From assembly GCA_019119635.1 (NCBI GenBank), contig DWWP01000051.1, positions 1 to 56,612 of the forward strand: DNA of 56,612 nucleotides, written 5' to 3'. A model generated the notes under the pieces. It was given only the letters and a program-made list of their open reading frames with translations, was not told the DNA's origin and searched no databases. Below, piece by piece: positions 34,159 to 45,417 of this stretch (the first letter of the stretch is position 1; the number at the start of each line of letters is the position of its first letter). The position numbers were made by a program, and so were the translations under genes. The DNA comes from Candidatus Dietzia intestinipullorum. GTDB taxonomy: Bacteria; Actinomycetota; Actinomycetes; Mycobacteriales; Mycobacteriaceae.

Positions 34159-35079
34159 ATGACCCGAAGGTGGCCCGACCTCGTCGTCCTGGAACTGTTG
34201 ACCGGGGTCGACGACCACGAGAGCCTCAGCGCCGCCGCGCGCACCGCGGGCGTCGCCCAGCCCAACGCGAGCCGGATGATCAAACAGCTCGAGCGGCAGG
34301 TCGGCACGCCGCTGCTCGAGCGCAAGACCACGGGGGCCACCCTCACCCCGCACGGGAGGGTGCTCGCGCACTGGGCCCGGCGGCTGCTCGTCGACGCGAC
34401 CCGACTGCTCGAGGTGGCCGAGAGCCTCAGCACCGAGCGGGCCGCGGAGCTGACCGTGAGCGCCAGCATGACGGTGGCCGAGCACCTCATGCCGCGCTGG
34501 CTCGGGCTGCTGCGCGAGGAGCACCCCGACGTCGGGCTGCACCTGCACGTCCGCAACTCCGCCGTGGTGTTCGACGAGGTCTCCCGCGGGGCGTGCGAGG
34601 TGGGGTTCGTGGAGTCGCCCACCGTGCCGCCGGGCCTGCACAGCACGACGGTTGCCGTGGACCGCCTCGTGGTGACCGTGCCGCCGACGCATCCGTGGTC
34701 ACGCCGGCGCACACCCCTGTCCGTCGCCGAGCTCGCGGCGACCCCGCTGGTCGTCCGCGAACCCGGCTCCGGCACCCGGACGACGTTGGACCTGGCCCTG
34801 CAGGAGTACGAGCGGGCGGCCCCGCTGCTGGAGTTGGGGAGCTCCGCGGCCGTGCGCACGAGCGTCCTGGCGGGGGCCGGGCCCGCGGTGATGAGCTCCC
34901 TGGCGATCGCCGACCAGCTGCGCTCGGGCGAGTTGAGGCCGGTCGAGGTCGAGGGCCTGAACCTGGGCCGCCGGCTCCGCGCCGTCTGGCGCCCCCCGCG
35001 CCAGCTCACCGGGCCGGCCGGCGAGCTGGTCCTGCTCGCTCGACGGGACGCCCGCCCGTCCCGGGCCGGGCGCCGGTGA
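34159..35079 (+). CDS. LysR-family transcriptional regulator
   Basis: 306 residues. N-terminal helix-turn-helix with SLSAAARTAGVAQPNASRMIKQLE (about residues 21-45; a span of this region), then GTPLLERKTTGATLTPHGR and a CbbR/CysB-type effector domain (ELTVSASMTVAEHLMPRWL, DVGLHLHVRNS, VVREPGSGTRTTLD). It likely controls the divergent YeiH-like gene and itself through the T-N11-A box. Leaderless start at ATG 34159. Its stop lies 4 bp from the convergent ksgA stop. Confidence 0.9.
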   Translation: MTRRWPDLVVLELLTGVDDHESLSAAARTAGVAQPNASRMIKQLERQVGTPLLERKTTGATLTPHGRVLAHWARRLLVDATRLLEVAESLSTERAAELTVSASMTVAEHLMPRWLGLLREEHPDVGLHLHVRNSAVVFDEVSRGACEVGFVESPTVPPGLHSTTVAVDRLVVTVPPTHPWSRRRTPLSVAELAATPLVVREPGSGTRTTLDLALQEYERAAPLLELGSSAAVRTSVLAGAGPAVMSSLAIADQLRSGELRPVEVEGLNLGRRLRAVWRPPRQLTGPAGELVLLARRDARPSRAGRR

Positions 35080-35083
35080 GCGG

Positions 35084-35941
35084 TCAGCCGACGCCCGGCC
35101 CGGTGCCCAGCTCCCGCGCCGCCGCGGCGATGCGCACATAGTCCGCCGTGGTCAGCTGCTCCCCGCGAGTGCGCGGGTCCACCCCGGCGGCGACGAGGGC
35201 CTCCTCGGCCCGGGCGGCGGAGCCGGCCCAGCCGGACAGCGCGGCGCGCAGGGTCTTGCGGCGCTGGGCGAACGCGGCGTCGGCCACGGCGAAGACGCGG
35301 CGGCGGTGCTCGGCGCCCAGGTCCCACGGCGGGTCGTCATAGGCGTCGATCCGCACCAGGCCGGACTCCACGTTGGGCGCGGGCCAGAAGACGGCGCGCC
35401 CGACGGTGCCGGTGCGGCGGACCGTGCCGAAGAACCCGGCCTTGACGCTGGGCACGCCGTACACGCGCGAGCCGGGCGCGGCGGCCAGACGCTCGGCCAC
35501 CTCGAGTTGCACCATCACCAGCGCCGTCCGCAGGGTCGGCACCTCGGCCAGCAGGTGCAGCAGCACGGGCACCGAGACGTTGTAGGGCAGGTTGGCCACC
35601 AGCGCGGTGGGGGCCGGCTCCCCGAGGTCGGCGCCGGTGACCTCCAGGGCGTCAGCGCCCACGACGGTCAGCCCGGCGGCGAGGCCCGGGGCGCGCTCCC
35701 CGACCGTCCGGGGCAGTCGTGCCGCCAGGGCCCGGTCGATCTCCACGGCCACCACGCCCCCGGCGGCGTCGAGCAGCGGCAGGGTCAGCGAACCCAGACC
35801 CGGGCCCACCTCCACCACGGTGTCCTCGCGGCCGACACCGGACGCGCTGACGATCCGCCGGACCGTGTTGGCGTCGTGGACGAAGTTCTGCCCGAGCGAC
35901 TTGGTGGGGCGGATCCCCAGCTCGTCGGCGAGGCCGCGCAC
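35084..35941 (-). CDS. ksgA: 16S rRNA dimethyladenosine transferase
   Basis: Dimethylates two adjacent adenosines in helix 45 of 16S r[23 protein letters not shown] motif [11 protein letters not shown], and the catalytic NLPYN followed by the C-terminal [13 protein letters not shown] and [14 protein letters not shown]. About 285 residues from GTG 35941. That start has AGGAG touching it with no spacing, and homology-like residues (LGPQE) extend upstream in frame without an ATG/GTG/TTG, so the true N-terminus is uncertain and might use CTG 35998 at the rpfB stop. Order metG-tatD-rpfB-ksgA is conserved. Confidence 0.94.
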   Translation of the reverse strand: MRGLADELGIRPTKSLGQNFVHDANTVRRIVSASGVGREDTVVEVGPGLGSLTLPLLDAAGGVVAVEIDRALAARLPRTVGERAPGLAAGLTVVGADALEVTGADLGEPAPTALVANLPYNVSVPVLLHLLAEVPTLRTALVMVQLEVAERLAAAPGSRVYGVPSVKAGFFGTVRRTGTVGRAVFWPAPNVESGLVRIDAYDDPPWDLGAEHRRRVFAVADAAFAQRRKTLRAALSGWAGSAARAEEALVAAGVDPRTRGEQLTTADYVRIAAAARELGTGPGVG

Positions 35942-35994
35942 CTCCTGCGGGCCGAGCGGCGCGGCAAGCCCGCGGAAGGTCGCGTCCGGACCCG

Positions 35995-37173
<1,179 letters not shown>

Positions 37174-37200
37174 TCAGTTCTCTCCTTGCATTTTGCGCCC

Positions 37201-37220
37201 GGCGGCCGGAGACGGCCGCC
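37201..37220 (-). promoter_or_regulatory. Hairpin in rpfB leader
   Basis: GGCGGCCG-GAGA-CGGCCGCC is a perfect 8-bp stem with a 4-nt loop, ending about 14 nt before the rpfB Shine-Dalgarno. No T run follows, so either a weak terminator for tatD or a translational/transcriptional leader structure. The gap 37171-37342 also has TGTAACG and TACTCT elements on the minus strand that could be promoter parts. Confidence 0.5.
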
Positions 37221-37342
37221 CGCATCACATCACAAGAGAGTAACGAACCGTCACCGCAGGGGCAATGTGACGCGCCTGACGTGCGACGACGACGAGGTGG
37301 CCAGATCACAGATCGTTACATTCACCACGTCGGCCACTTGAG

Positions 37343-38212
37343 TCACACGCGCATCAGACCGAAGACGTCCCGGGCGGTCTCGCCCACCTCTGCCACGAAC
37401 TCCTCGGGGGTCTGACCGCGGACCTCGGCCACGGCACGCGCCGTGTACCCCACCAGGCCCACCTCGTTCCGAGCGCCACGGAACGGCTCGGGAGCCATGT
37501 ACGGCGCGTCGGTCTCCACGAGGAGCTGCCCGGCGGGCGCCAGACGCGCCGCCTCGCGCAGGTGCTCGTTGGCCTTGAACGTCACGTTGCCGGTGAAGGA
37601 CAGCACGTACCCGCGGTCCAGCGCCTCGCGCGCCACCTCCAGCGGCGACGAGAAGCAGTGGAGCATGACGTGCGGGATTCCCGATCCCGGACCGGCCACC
37701 TCCCCGAGCACGCGCATCAGGTCCTCGTCGGCCTCGCGGTTGTGGATCATCAGGCACTTGCCCAGCTCGGCGGCCAGCCCGGCGTGCCAGCGCAGGGACT
37801 CCTCCTGCTCCTCGGGCTCGGCGCAGCCCTCCATGGTGCCCACCCAGTAGTGGTCCAGCCCCGTCTCCCCGACCGCCACGACGCGGGGGTGGGCGGCCAG
37901 CTCGGTCAACTTCTCCCGTACCGCCGCGCCGCCGACCGGGTCGACGGCCTCGCGGGCGCGGGTCGGGTGCACGGCCACAGCCGCGTACACGCGCTCGTCG
38001 GCCTCCGCGGCGGCGACGGCGTACTCCGATTCCGCCAGGTCGTCGCCCACCGTCACGATCGTGGACACCCCGGCCCCGGCGGCCCGGTCGGCGGCGGCCC
38101 GCACCTCGTCCGCGCTGCGGTGGCCGCACGAGTACAGGTGCGTGTGCGCGTCGATCAGCCCGGGCAGCGGCTCGGGCAGGACGGGGGTCGGGCGGGGCTT
38201 ACGTTTTCCCAT
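37343..38212 (-). CDS. tatD: TatD-family metal-dependent DNase
   Basis: 289 residues, TIM-barrel hydrolase. Metal ligands visible in IDAHTHL, the Glu of VAVGETGLDHYW, His in CLMIHNREAD, His in VMLHCFSS, and Asp in LLVETDAPYMAPEPFRG. TatD proteins are 3'-5' exonucleases for DNA repair or RNA clean-up. The ATG directly follows the metG stop (no gap), so they are co-translated. Confidence 0.94.
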   Translation of the reverse strand: MGKRKPRPTPVLPEPLPGLIDAHTHLYSCGHRSADEVRAAADRAAGAGVSTIVTVGDDLAESEYAVAAAEADERVYAAVAVHPTRAREAVDPVGGAAVREKLTELAAHPRVVAVGETGLDHYWVGTMEGCAEPEEQEESLRWHAGLAAELGKCLMIHNREADEDLMRVLGEVAGPGSGIPHVMLHCFSSPLEVAREALDRGYVLSFTGNVTFKANEHLREAARLAPAGQLLVETDAPYMAPEPFRGARNEVGLVGYTARAVAEVRGQTPEEFVAEVGETARDVFGLMRV

Positions 38213-40051
38213 TCACTCCTCCGGCTGGATCGGCGCCCACTCGGGGCCGGTCTCGGCGAGCTCGGGGTCGACCTTGGCGAACAGCGGGCTCGGCTTGGCC
38301 AGTGGCGTGCCCGGGGTGATCGCGGAGCGCGCCCAGGTGGCCTGTTCGCGGGCGTAGTCACCCATGATCACCGGGTAGCTGCGGCCCGTCTCGGGGACCC
38401 CGGTCCCGACCACATCGACCGGCATGTCGTCGGCCACCTCGTGCACCTGCGGCGCTGCGGCCCACACGCCCTCGCCGCCGATCGCGCCGTGGACCTTCTG
38501 CGCGGCCGAGGGCAGGTACGGGGTGAGCAACGTGTTGGCGTCGGAGACCACCTGCAGCGCGGTGTGCAGCACCGTGGCCAGTCGATCCCGCTGGTCGGGC
38601 TCCTTGGCCAGCTTCCACGGCTCGGTCGCGGCGATGTACCGGTTGGCGGCCCCCACCACGCGCATGGCCTCGGTGGCACCGGCCTTGAAGCGCGACTGCT
38701 CGAGGTGCCCGCCCACGGTGGCGAAGGCGGATCCGGCGTCCCGCAGCAACTCGGCGTCGAGGTCCGTGAGGGTGCCGGGGCGTGGGATCTCACCGAAGTT
38801 CTTGTGCGCCATGGACACCGTGCGGTTGACCAGGTTGCCCCAGCCGCCCACGAGCTCGGCGTTGGTGCGACGCACGTACTCGTCCCACGTGAAGTCCGTG
38901 TCCTGGCTCTCCGGGCCCGCCACGGAGATGAAGTACCGCAGGGCGTCCGGACCGTAGGCCTCGAGGAAATCGCGCACGTAGATGACGACGCCGCGGGAGG
39001 AGGAGAACTTGGAGCCGGACATGGTGAGGAACTCGCTGGAGACCACCTCGGTGGGCAGGTTCAGCGCACCGAGCGCCCCCGGCTCGCCGCCGCGCGAGCC
39101 CCGGCCGTCGTAGCCCAGCAGCTCGGCAGGCCAGATCTGCGAGTGGAACGTGATGTTGTCCTTGCCCATGAAGTAGTGGGAGACAGCCTCCGGATCCGTC
39201 CACCACCGGCGCCATGCCTCCGGCTCACCGGAGCGCCACGCCCACTCGATGGAGGCCGACAGGTAGCCCACCACCGCGTCGAACCACACGTACAGCTTCT
39301 TGTCGCCGCGATCGGACCAGCCCTCGACGGGGATCGGGATGCCCCAGTCGATGTCGCGGCTCATCGCGCGCGGACGCAGATCCTCCAGCAGGTTGAGGGA
39401 GAACTTGAGGACGTTGGGCCGCCAGTCCCTGCGCCCGGAGAGCCAGTCCCCCAGTGAGTCCGCGAGCGCGGGCAGGTCGAGGAACCAGTGCTCGGTCTCG
39501 ATGAACTCGGGAGTCTCCCCGTTGATCTTGGAGACCGGGTTCTTCAGGTCCGCCGGGTCGAGCTGGTTACCGCAGTTGTCGCACTGGTCGCCGCGGGCAC
39601 CGTCGTACCCGCAGATCGGGCACGTGCCCTCGATGTAGCGGTCCGGGAGTGTGCGGCCGGTGGACGGGCTGACCGCGCCGGTGGTGGTCTTGGGCACCAT
39701 GTAGCCGTTGCGGTGCAGCCCGCGGAACAACTCCTGCACGACCGCGTAGTGGTTGCGGGTGGACGTCCGGGTGAACAGGTCGTAGCTCAGGCCCAGCCCG
39801 GCCAGGTCGTCGACGATCACCCGGTTGTACCGGTCGGCCAGGGCCTGCACCGGCACGCCCTCCTTCTCCGCCTGGACCAGGAGGGGCGTGCCGTGCTCGT
39901 CGGTGCCCGAGACCATCAGGACGTCGTTGCCGGCCATCCGCTGGTAGCGGGAGAAGACGTCCGACGGCACCCCGAAACCCGAGACGTGTCCGATGTGCCG
40001 GGGGCCGTTCGCGTACGGCCATGCGACCGCGGTCAGGACTGTCTTCGCCAT
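38213..40051 (-). CDS. metG: Methionyl-tRNA synthetase
   Basis: 612 residues. Class I synthetase with [15 protein letters not shown] (HIGH), zinc-knuckle cysteines in [23 protein letters not shown]-type loop GSKFSSSRG, and the tryptophan/anticodon region ending in a short C-terminus (no C-terminal EMAP domain). ATG 40051 matches the family start [23 protein letters not shown] lies 7 nt before it (minus strand, 40064-40059), so the transcript is probably leaderless. First gene of the metG-tatD-rpfB-ksgA run. Confidence 0.96.
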   Translation of the reverse strand: MAKTVLTAVAWPYANGPRHIGHVSGFGVPSDVFSRYQRMAGNDVLMVSGTDEHGTPLLVQAEKEGVPVQALADRYNRVIVDDLAGLGLSYDLFTRTSTRNHYAVVQELFRGLHRNGYMVPKTTTGAVSPSTGRTLPDRYIEGTCPICGYDGARGDQCDNCGNQLDPADLKNPVSKINGETPEFIETEHWFLDLPALADSLGDWLSGRRDWRPNVLKFSLNLLEDLRPRAMSRDIDWGIPIPVEGWSDRGDKKLYVWFDAVVGYLSASIEWAWRSGEPEAWRRWWTDPEAVSHYFMGKDNITFHSQIWPAELLGYDGRGSRGGEPGALGALNLPTEVVSSEFLTMSGSKFSSSRGVVIYVRDFLEAYGPDALRYFISVAGPESQDTDFTWDEYVRRTNAELVGGWGNLVNRTVSMAHKNFGEIPRPGTLTDLDAELLRDAGSAFATVGGHLEQSRFKAGATEAMRVVGAANRYIAATEPWKLAKEPDQRDRLATVLHTALQVVSDANTLLTPYLPSAAQKVHGAIGGEGVWAAAPQVHEVADDMPVDVVGTGVPETGRSYPVIMGDYAREQATWARSAITPGTPLAKPSPLFAKVDPELAETGPEWAPIQPEE

Positions 40052-40089
40052 GCGTGCCACAGTAGTGGTCGGGTTCCGGGGGCCGTCTG

Positions 40090-41655
40090 TCAGGAGCGCC
40101 CGAGCCCCATCGCGGCGGCCTCCTGCTTGAGCGATTTCTGCACCGACACGCAGAGCGCCAGCAGGACCAGGACGAACGGCGAGGCCGCGATGATGGTCAT
40201 GTTCTGCAGACTCTCCAGCGCGTTGTCGCCGCCGTCACCGGCGACGAGCATGATGATCGCGACCGCGGCGGTGAACGTACCCATGAGCATGGTGACCCAG
40301 CGGGTGGGGTTCTCCGCGCCGTACTGCGCCATCCCGCCCATCACGATCGAGGCCGAGTCGGCCGAGGTGATGAAGAAGATCGAGATGAGCGCCATGGCGA
40401 TCACCATGACCACCGGTGCCAGCGGGAGCTCGCGGAGCAGGTTGAACAGCTGCGGCTCGAGCGTGCCGTCGCCGAAGACGCTCCGCCCGATGTCCTCGAG
40501 GTAGAGCGCGAAGCCACCGAAGATGGAGAACCAGACCAGCGACAGGGTGCTGGGGACCAGGACGATGCCCACCACGAACTGGCGCACGGTGCGGCCGCGG
40601 CTGATCCGCGCGAGGAACATGCCCACGAAGGGCGACCAGGAGATCCACCAGGCCCAGTAGAAGACCGTCCAGGTCGACAGCCACTCGGCCGCCTCCCCGT
40701 TCTCGCTGGCCGCGGTGCGGGTGGCCATGGCGAAGAAGTCGGAGATGTACGTGCCCACGGTGGTGGGGATGAGGTCGAGCATGAACAGCACCGCGCCGGA
40801 GAAGATCACCACGAACAGTGCGAGGAGCCCGGCGAGGATCAGGTTGATGTTGGACAGCAGCTGGATGCCCTTGCTCACGCCGGAGGCGGCGGAGATGAGG
40901 AACACCGTGCCCAGGACCACGATCACGCCCACGACCAGGGCGATGCCGCCACCGTCGATTGCGCCGGTCTCGTTGAGTCCGGCACGGATCTGCACCGCAC
41001 CGATCCCCAGGGAGGCGGCGGTGCCGAAGATGGTGGCCAGCACCGCGGCCACGTCGAGGACCTTGCCCATCCAGCTCTTGGCCCGCTGCTCACCGATGAG
41101 CGGGACGAAGGCCTGCGAGATGAGGTGGCTGCGCTTGAAGCGGTAGGCGGCCAGGCCCAGTGCCAGGCCGACGATCGCGTACAGGGACCACGGGTGCAGC
41201 GTCCAGTGGAACGCCGTGGACGCCATGGCCACGTCGTACTGCGCCTCCTTGCCCGGGGGCGGGGTGTGGAAGTGCGTGAGCGGCTCGGACACTCCGTAGA
41301 ACATCAGGCCGATGCCCATGCCCGCCGCGAACATCATCGCGACCCAGGACCGCGTGGAGTATTCGGGCTTCTCGTCGTCCGCCCCGAGTCGGATGCTGCC
41401 GTAGCGCGAGAATGCCAGGTAGATGGCGTAGGCCACGACCGCGGTGGTCGCCAGGATGAACAACCAGCCCACCGTGTCGACGACGAAGGAGAACGCCGTG
41501 CCCGCCGCGCTCTCGAACGACGCGGTGTAGATCGCGCCCCACAGGACGACGGCTACGGCGATGACCGCCGTGGGGATGATCACCGTGAGGTCGATCCGGT
41601 TCCGACCCTCCGGCGCGGGCGCCGGCTCACTTTTCTTCTCGCTAGTACTGGACAT
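40090..41655 (-). CDS. BCCT-family transporter (betaine/choline/ectoine type)
   Basis: 521 residues and 12 spans. BCCT motifs: [20 protein letters not shown] with the Gly-rich TM3 stretch, [19 protein letters not shown] (Trp-rich), the box [27 protein letters not shown] (a family hallmark, only partly quoted), and ITSADSAS. It imports compatible solutes with Na+ or H+. Short N- and C-termini, so no long osmosensing tail. ATG 41655 (MSSTSEKK) is chosen; 41697 would add 14 residues. A -10 TATAGT (41705-41700, minus) puts an inverted repeat in its 5' UTR. Confidence 0.92.
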   Translation of the reverse strand: MSSTSEKKSEPAPAPEGRNRIDLTVIIPTAVIAVAVVLWGAIYTASFESAAGTAFSFVVDTVGWLFILATTAVVAYAIYLAFSRYGSIRLGADDEKPEYSTRSWVAMMFAAGMGIGLMFYGVSEPLTHFHTPPPGKEAQYDVAMASTAFHWTLHPWSLYAIVGLALGLAAYRFKRSHLISQAFVPLIGEQRAKSWMGKVLDVAAVLATIFGTAASLGIGAVQIRAGLNETGAIDGGGIALVVGVIVVLGTVFLISAASGVSKGIQLLSNINLILAGLLALFVVIFSGAVLFMLDLIPTTVGTYISDFFAMATRTAASENGEAAEWLSTWTVFYWAWWISWSPFVGMFLARISRGRTVRQFVVGIVLVPSTLSLVWFSIFGGFALYLEDIGRSVFGDGTLEPQLFNLLRELPLAPVVMVIAMALISIFFITSADSASIVMGGMAQYGAENPTRWVTMLMGTFTAAVAIIMLVAGDGGDNALESLQNMTIIAASPFVLVLLALCVSVQKSLKQEAAAMGLGRS

Positions 41656-41662
41656 TCCTGGA

Positions 41663-41694
41663 ACCTTGTCAACAACTGAGGAAAGTTGCAAGGT
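41663..41694. promoter_or_regulatory. Inverted repeat between BCCT and pabB-like genes
   Basis: ACCTTGTCAAC (41663-41673) and GTTGCAAGGT (41685-41694) pair over 10 bp with one bulged T. The site spans the predicted 5' UTR of the BCCT gene and ends 11 bp before the divergent pabB-like start. Operator or leader hairpin. Confidence 0.5.
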
Positions 41695-41705
41695 CATGCG
41701 ACTAT

Positions 41706-42902
41706 ATGCGCGTGCCAGACCGCCCCCTCAGCCCGCGGAGCCTGCTGCGGGCCCTGCATCGACGGTGCCGGGACCTCGGTCTCCCGCCACCGGCGGCGTT
41801 CCTCGGCCACTGGCGGGACTCTGCCGCGGTGCTGGTGCCCTCCGTGGCCCTGGATGTGGCGGATCCCGAGCACGTGTTCACGGGATCGGACCGCCTCGTC
41901 GTCGTCGGGTACCGGTCGTTTCCCGACGCCGCCCCGGGTGGCGCGCCCGTCCTGCCCGCCGCGGTGCGTGGTGTGGCCGACGGGGTCCTCACCCGGTGCG
42001 CCGACGGGCGGTGGTCGGCCCACGGGGACGCCCCCGATCCGGTCGAGGTGGTGCGCCGGTACGGGCGCCCCGGGGACGACGACGAGGTGGCGCCGGCGCC
42101 GGACTGGTGCGCACCGGACCGGGACGCGCACCACGCCGCCGTCACCGACTGCCTCGAGGCGATCCGGTCCGGCGAGATCTACCAGGCCTGCCTGAGCACC
42201 CGGCTCCACGGCCGACTCCGCGCGGGTCCGCTCGAGACGTTCCTCACCGTCGCCCGGCGCGCACCCGCGGCGCGGTCTGCGTACCTCGAGGGCCCGTGGG
42301 GCGCGGTGTTGGGGTTCTCGCCCGAGGAGTACCTGGTCCGCGACGGCGACCGCGTGCGCAGCAGCCCCATCAAGGGCACGCTGCCCGCCGACCGCGACCC
42401 GGCCGAGCTGCGCGGGTCGGTCAAGGACGTGGCGGAGAACATCATGATCGTCGACCTGGTCCGCAACGACCTCGGGCGCGTCGCGGACACCGGGTCGGTC
42501 ACCGTCACCGACCTGCTGGCCGTGCGGCCGGCGCCAGGCGTCCACCACCTGGTCTCGACCGTCACCGCCGCCACCCGGGTCGACAACGACGCGCTGGTCG
42601 CGGCCACGTTCCCGCCCGCCTCGGTCACCGGCACGCCCAAGCAGCGCGCCCGCGAACTCATCCGCGGATGGGAACCGCGGTCGCGCGGGCTCCACTGCGG
42701 CGCCTACGGGCTCGCTGTGGGGGACGACCTCGAGCTGGCGGTGGCCATCCGCACCCTGGAGGCGGCTCCCGACGGCCGGGTCGAGCTGGGGGTCGGCGGC
42801 GGGATCACCATCGACTCGTGCCCGGATGCCGAGTGGGCCGAATGCCTGCACAAGGCCGCGTTCACCTGGGGCGGCGGCCCCCCGCCCTGGGAACAGCGCT
42901 GA
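41706..42902 (+). CDS. pabB: Aminodeoxychorismate synthase component I-like chorismate-binding enzyme
   Basis: 398 residues. Chorismate-utilising enzyme domain in the C-terminal two thirds: IRSGEIYQACLSTRL, SSPIKGTLP (the Lys of PIKGT marks PabB rather than anthranilate synthase, which has PIAGT), KDVAENIMIVDLVRNDLG, PPASVTGTPKQRA and GVGGGITIDS. Makes 4-amino-4-deoxychorismate for folate with a PabA glutaminase; no pabA or pabC is adjacent. ATG 41706; GTG 41712 is possible. It converges on rsmI across a hairpin that contains both stop codons. Confidence 0.9.
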   Translation: MRVPDRPLSPRSLLRALHRRCRDLGLPPPAAFLGHWRDSAAVLVPSVALDVADPEHVFTGSDRLVVVGYRSFPDAAPGGAPVLPAAVRGVADGVLTRCADGRWSAHGDAPDPVEVVRRYGRPGDDDEVAPAPDWCAPDRDAHHAAVTDCLEAIRSGEIYQACLSTRLHGRLRAGPLETFLTVARRAPAARSAYLEGPWGAVLGFSPEEYLVRDGDRVRSSPIKGTLPADRDPAELRGSVKDVAENIMIVDLVRNDLGRVADTGSVTVTDLLAVRPAPGVHHLVSTVTAATRVDNDALVAATFPPASVTGTPKQRARELIRGWEPRSRGLHCGAYGLAVGDDLELAVAIRTLEAAPDGRVELGVGGGITIDSCPDAEWAECLHKAAFTWGGGPPPWEQR

Positions 42903-42953
42903 CAGGCGCCCGCCGACCGGCACGGTCAGCGCGCCGGCCGCGGCCGCCTGTCA
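42900..42953. terminator. Bidirectional terminator between pabB and rsmI
   Basis: TGACAGGCG (42900-42908) and CGCCTGTCA (42945-42953) are perfect complements and include the stop codons of both convergent genes. Inside is a second small stem, GACCG-GCA-CGGTC. A hairpin of this kind would serve both transcripts. Confidence 0.65.
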
Positions 42954-43790
42954 CCCGCTACGGGCGTCGAGGACGGCCTGGTAGAGCTCCCGCTTGGTCA
43001 CCGCTGCGCCCTCGGCCACCACCGCGCAGGCGTCCTTGAGCCGCTCTCCGGCCTCGACGTGCTCCTCGACCTGCTCGACGAGGTCCTCCACCGCGACGCC
43101 CGCGCCGGCGTCCGCACCCTCGAGCACCACCACGATCTCCCCCAGCACGCCGGCCGCCGTGCGCTCGGCCAGCTCGCCGAGGGTGCCCCGCAGGACCTCC
43201 TCGTACGTCTTGGTGAGCTCCCGGCACACCGCCGCGCGACGCCCGGGCCCCAGCACGTCGGCGGCCTCGGCCAGCGTGTCCGCCAGGCGGTGCGGGGACT
43301 CGAAGAACACGCTGGTGCGCTCCTCGGTGGCCAGCCGGGCGAGCCAGGTCCGGCGGCGTCCCGCGCGGCGGGGCGGGAAGCCGTCAAAGCAGAAGCGATC
43401 CACCGGCAGCCCCGAGAGCACGAGCGCCGTGGTGACCGCCGACGGCCCCGGCAGGCACGTCACCGGCAGGCCGGCCTCGATGCAGGCGATGGTCAGCGAA
43501 TAGCCCGGGTCCGAGACGGACGGCATCCCCGCGTCCGTGACCACGGCGACCACGTCTCCCGACCGCACCCGCTCGACCAGCTGCGGGACACGCCCGGACT
43601 CGTTGTGCTCGTAGAAGCTCATCACCCGGCCGGGCACGGTCACCTCGAGTGCCGCGGCGAGCGACCGCAGGCGGCGCGTGTCCTCGGCCGCCACCACGTC
43701 CGCGGTGGCCAGCAGGTCACGCAGCCGGGCGGAACCGTCCGCCGGGTTCCCGATGGGGGTGGCCGCCAACACGACCCGTCCGGACGTCAT
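42951..43790 (-). CDS. rsmI: 16S rRNA (cytidine(1402)-2'-O)-methyltransferase
   Basis: 279 residues, tetrapyrrole-methylase fold. LAATPIGNPADGSARLRDLLA, VAAEDTRRLRSL, SFYEHNE, VTDAGMPSVSDPGY (SAM loop), PGPSAVTTALVLSGLP and FESPHRLADTL are RsmI-specific. ATG 43790 is supported by TATGGT (43803-43798, minus) 7 nt before it, a leaderless pattern; ATG 43802 would add 4 residues. Divergent from pmt, as in mycobacteria. Confidence 0.95.
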   Translation of the reverse strand: MTSGRVVLAATPIGNPADGSARLRDLLATADVVAAEDTRRLRSLAAALEVTVPGRVMSFYEHNESGRVPQLVERVRSGDVVAVVTDAGMPSVSDPGYSLTIACIEAGLPVTCLPGPSAVTTALVLSGLPVDRFCFDGFPPRRAGRRRTWLARLATEERTSVFFESPHRLADTLAEAADVLGPGRRAAVCRELTKTYEEVLRGTLGELAERTAAGVLGEIVVVLEGADAGAGVAVEDLVEQVEEHVEAGERLKDACAVVAEGAAVTKRELYQAVLDARSG

Positions 43791-43841
43791 GCAGACCACC
43801 ATATCCCCGAGCGGCCGGGGCGCCCCATTATGCTCGCGGGC

Positions 43842-45395
43842 GTGACCTCTGCCCTCCGCGCGCGCCGACGGCCGCCCGCCACCGAGGCGGACGCCACCCC
43901 CGTGCGCTCCCCGGGCCGGCCGCTCCCCGTGCCGGACACCGGCCCCGTCGACTCGCTGCGCGACTGGCTGATCACCGCGGTGATCCTGCTGCTCGCGGCC
44001 GTGTCCCGCTTCTGGGGACTGACCTGGGCCACCGACGGCGGCACCCCGATCTTCGACGAGAAGCACTACGCGCCACAGTCATTCAACGTCGCCCGCATGG
44101 GCGTCGAGGAGAACCCGGCCTACGGGCTGGTGGTGCACCCGCCGGTCGCCAAGCAGATCCAGGCGCTCGGCGGGATGCTCTTCGACTACACCCCGCTGGG
44201 CTGGCGCTTCACCGCGGCGGTGTGTGGCGTGCTCGTGGTGCTCATGGTCATGCGGATCACGCGGCGCCTCACCCGGTCGACCCAGCTCGGGTTCATCGCC
44301 GGGATCCTGCTGTGCCTCGACGGGGTCACCTTCGTCACCTCACGCATCGGGATGCTGGACATCTACCAGGTGCTGTTCGTGGTGGCCGCCGCCGGAGCCC
44401 TCCTGGTCGACCGCGACCGGATGCGCGCCCGCATGCACCACGCCGCCCTGGCCGGCCGGGTCGATCTGTCGGATCTCGGCCCACGCCTGGGCTTCCGCTG
44501 GTGGCGGTTCACCGCCGGCGTCATGCTGGGTCTGGCGCTGGGCGTCAAGTGGTCGGGCCTGTACTTCATCGCCTTCTTCGGGATCATGACCGTGGCCTGG
44601 GACTGGGCCCTGCGCAGCCGCTACGGCGTCCGCCGGCCCCTCGCGGGCGCACTCGTCCGGGACGCGCCCCCCGCGTTCCTCAGCCTGGTCATCTGGCCGG
44701 CGCTGCTACACCTGGTCACCTGGCTCCCGTGGTTCGCGGACGAGAACTCCGTGTACCGGCACGCCGTCCCGGCCCAGGTCGAGGACAACCTGCTCCCCGA
44801 CATCGTCCAATCCTGGCTGTACTACCAGTCGTCCGTGCTGGACTTCCACTCCTCGCTGACCACCTCGGCCGGCAACCGGCACCCGTGGGAGTCCAAGCCG
44901 TGGACCTGGCCGATGAGCCTGCGGCCGATGCTCTACTACATCGACCAGGGCGAGGGCGTCCCCGGCTGCGGCGAGACCTCCTGCGTGCGGGCGATCATGC
45001 TGCTGGGAACCCCCGCCATCTGGTGGCTCGCGATCCCCGTGCTGGCCTGGGCGTTCTGGCGGGCCGTGATCTGCCGTGACGGACGCTACGCGTTCGCCCT
45101 CACCGGCTACGCGGCCGGCTACCTGCCCTGGTTCTTCCAGCACGACCGGCAGATGTACTTCTTCTACGCCGCCGTCATGGTCCCGTTCTTCGTCATGATG
45201 CTGGCCCTGGCGCTGGGCGAGATCGCGGGCAGGGCCGGGGACTCCCCGCGACGACGCGCGATCGGCCTGGGGATCGTGTGCCTGTATCTGGCGCTCGTGG
45301 CGGTCAACTTCATCTACATGCTGCCGATCCTCACCGGCACGCCCATCACCCAGACCGAATGGGGTCAGCAGCTCTGGTTGCCGTCCTGGCGCTGA
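43842..45395 (+). CDS. pmt: Polyprenyl-phosphate-mannose protein O-mannosyltransferase
   Basis: 517 residues, about 10-11 spans, GT39. FDEKHYAPQSFN after TM1 holds the catalytic acidic residues (DE) of Pmt proteins, then HPPVAKQI, DGVTFVTSRIGMLD, and the periplasmic region YHSSLTT-like LDFHSSLTT with HPWESKPWTWP; the C-terminal cytosolic turn is LPWFFQHDRQMYFFYA. It transfers mannose from polyprenyl phosphate to exported proteins and lipoproteins. GTG 43842 lies 7 nt after TATGCT (43829-43834), so a leaderless start is likely; ATG 43830 is within that -10. Confidence 0.94.
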   Translation: MTSALRARRRPPATEADATPVRSPGRPLPVPDTGPVDSLRDWLITAVILLLAAVSRFWGLTWATDGGTPIFDEKHYAPQSFNVARMGVEENPAYGLVVHPPVAKQIQALGGMLFDYTPLGWRFTAAVCGVLVVLMVMRITRRLTRSTQLGFIAGILLCLDGVTFVTSRIGMLDIYQVLFVVAAAGALLVDRDRMRARMHHAALAGRVDLSDLGPRLGFRWWRFTAGVMLGLALGVKWSGLYFIAFFGIMTVAWDWALRSRYGVRRPLAGALVRDAPPAFLSLVIWPALLHLVTWLPWFADENSVYRHAVPAQVEDNLLPDIVQSWLYYQSSVLDFHSSLTTSAGNRHPWESKPWTWPMSLRPMLYYIDQGEGVPGCGETSCVRAIMLLGTPAIWWLAIPVLAWAFWRAVICRDGRYAFALTGYAAGYLPWFFQHDRQMYFFYAAVMVPFFVMMLALALGEIAGRAGDSPRRRAIGLGIVCLYLALVAVNFIYMLPILTGTPITQTEWGQQLWLPSWR

Positions 45396-45417
45396 GCCCG
45401 GGTGGCATCATGTGGCC

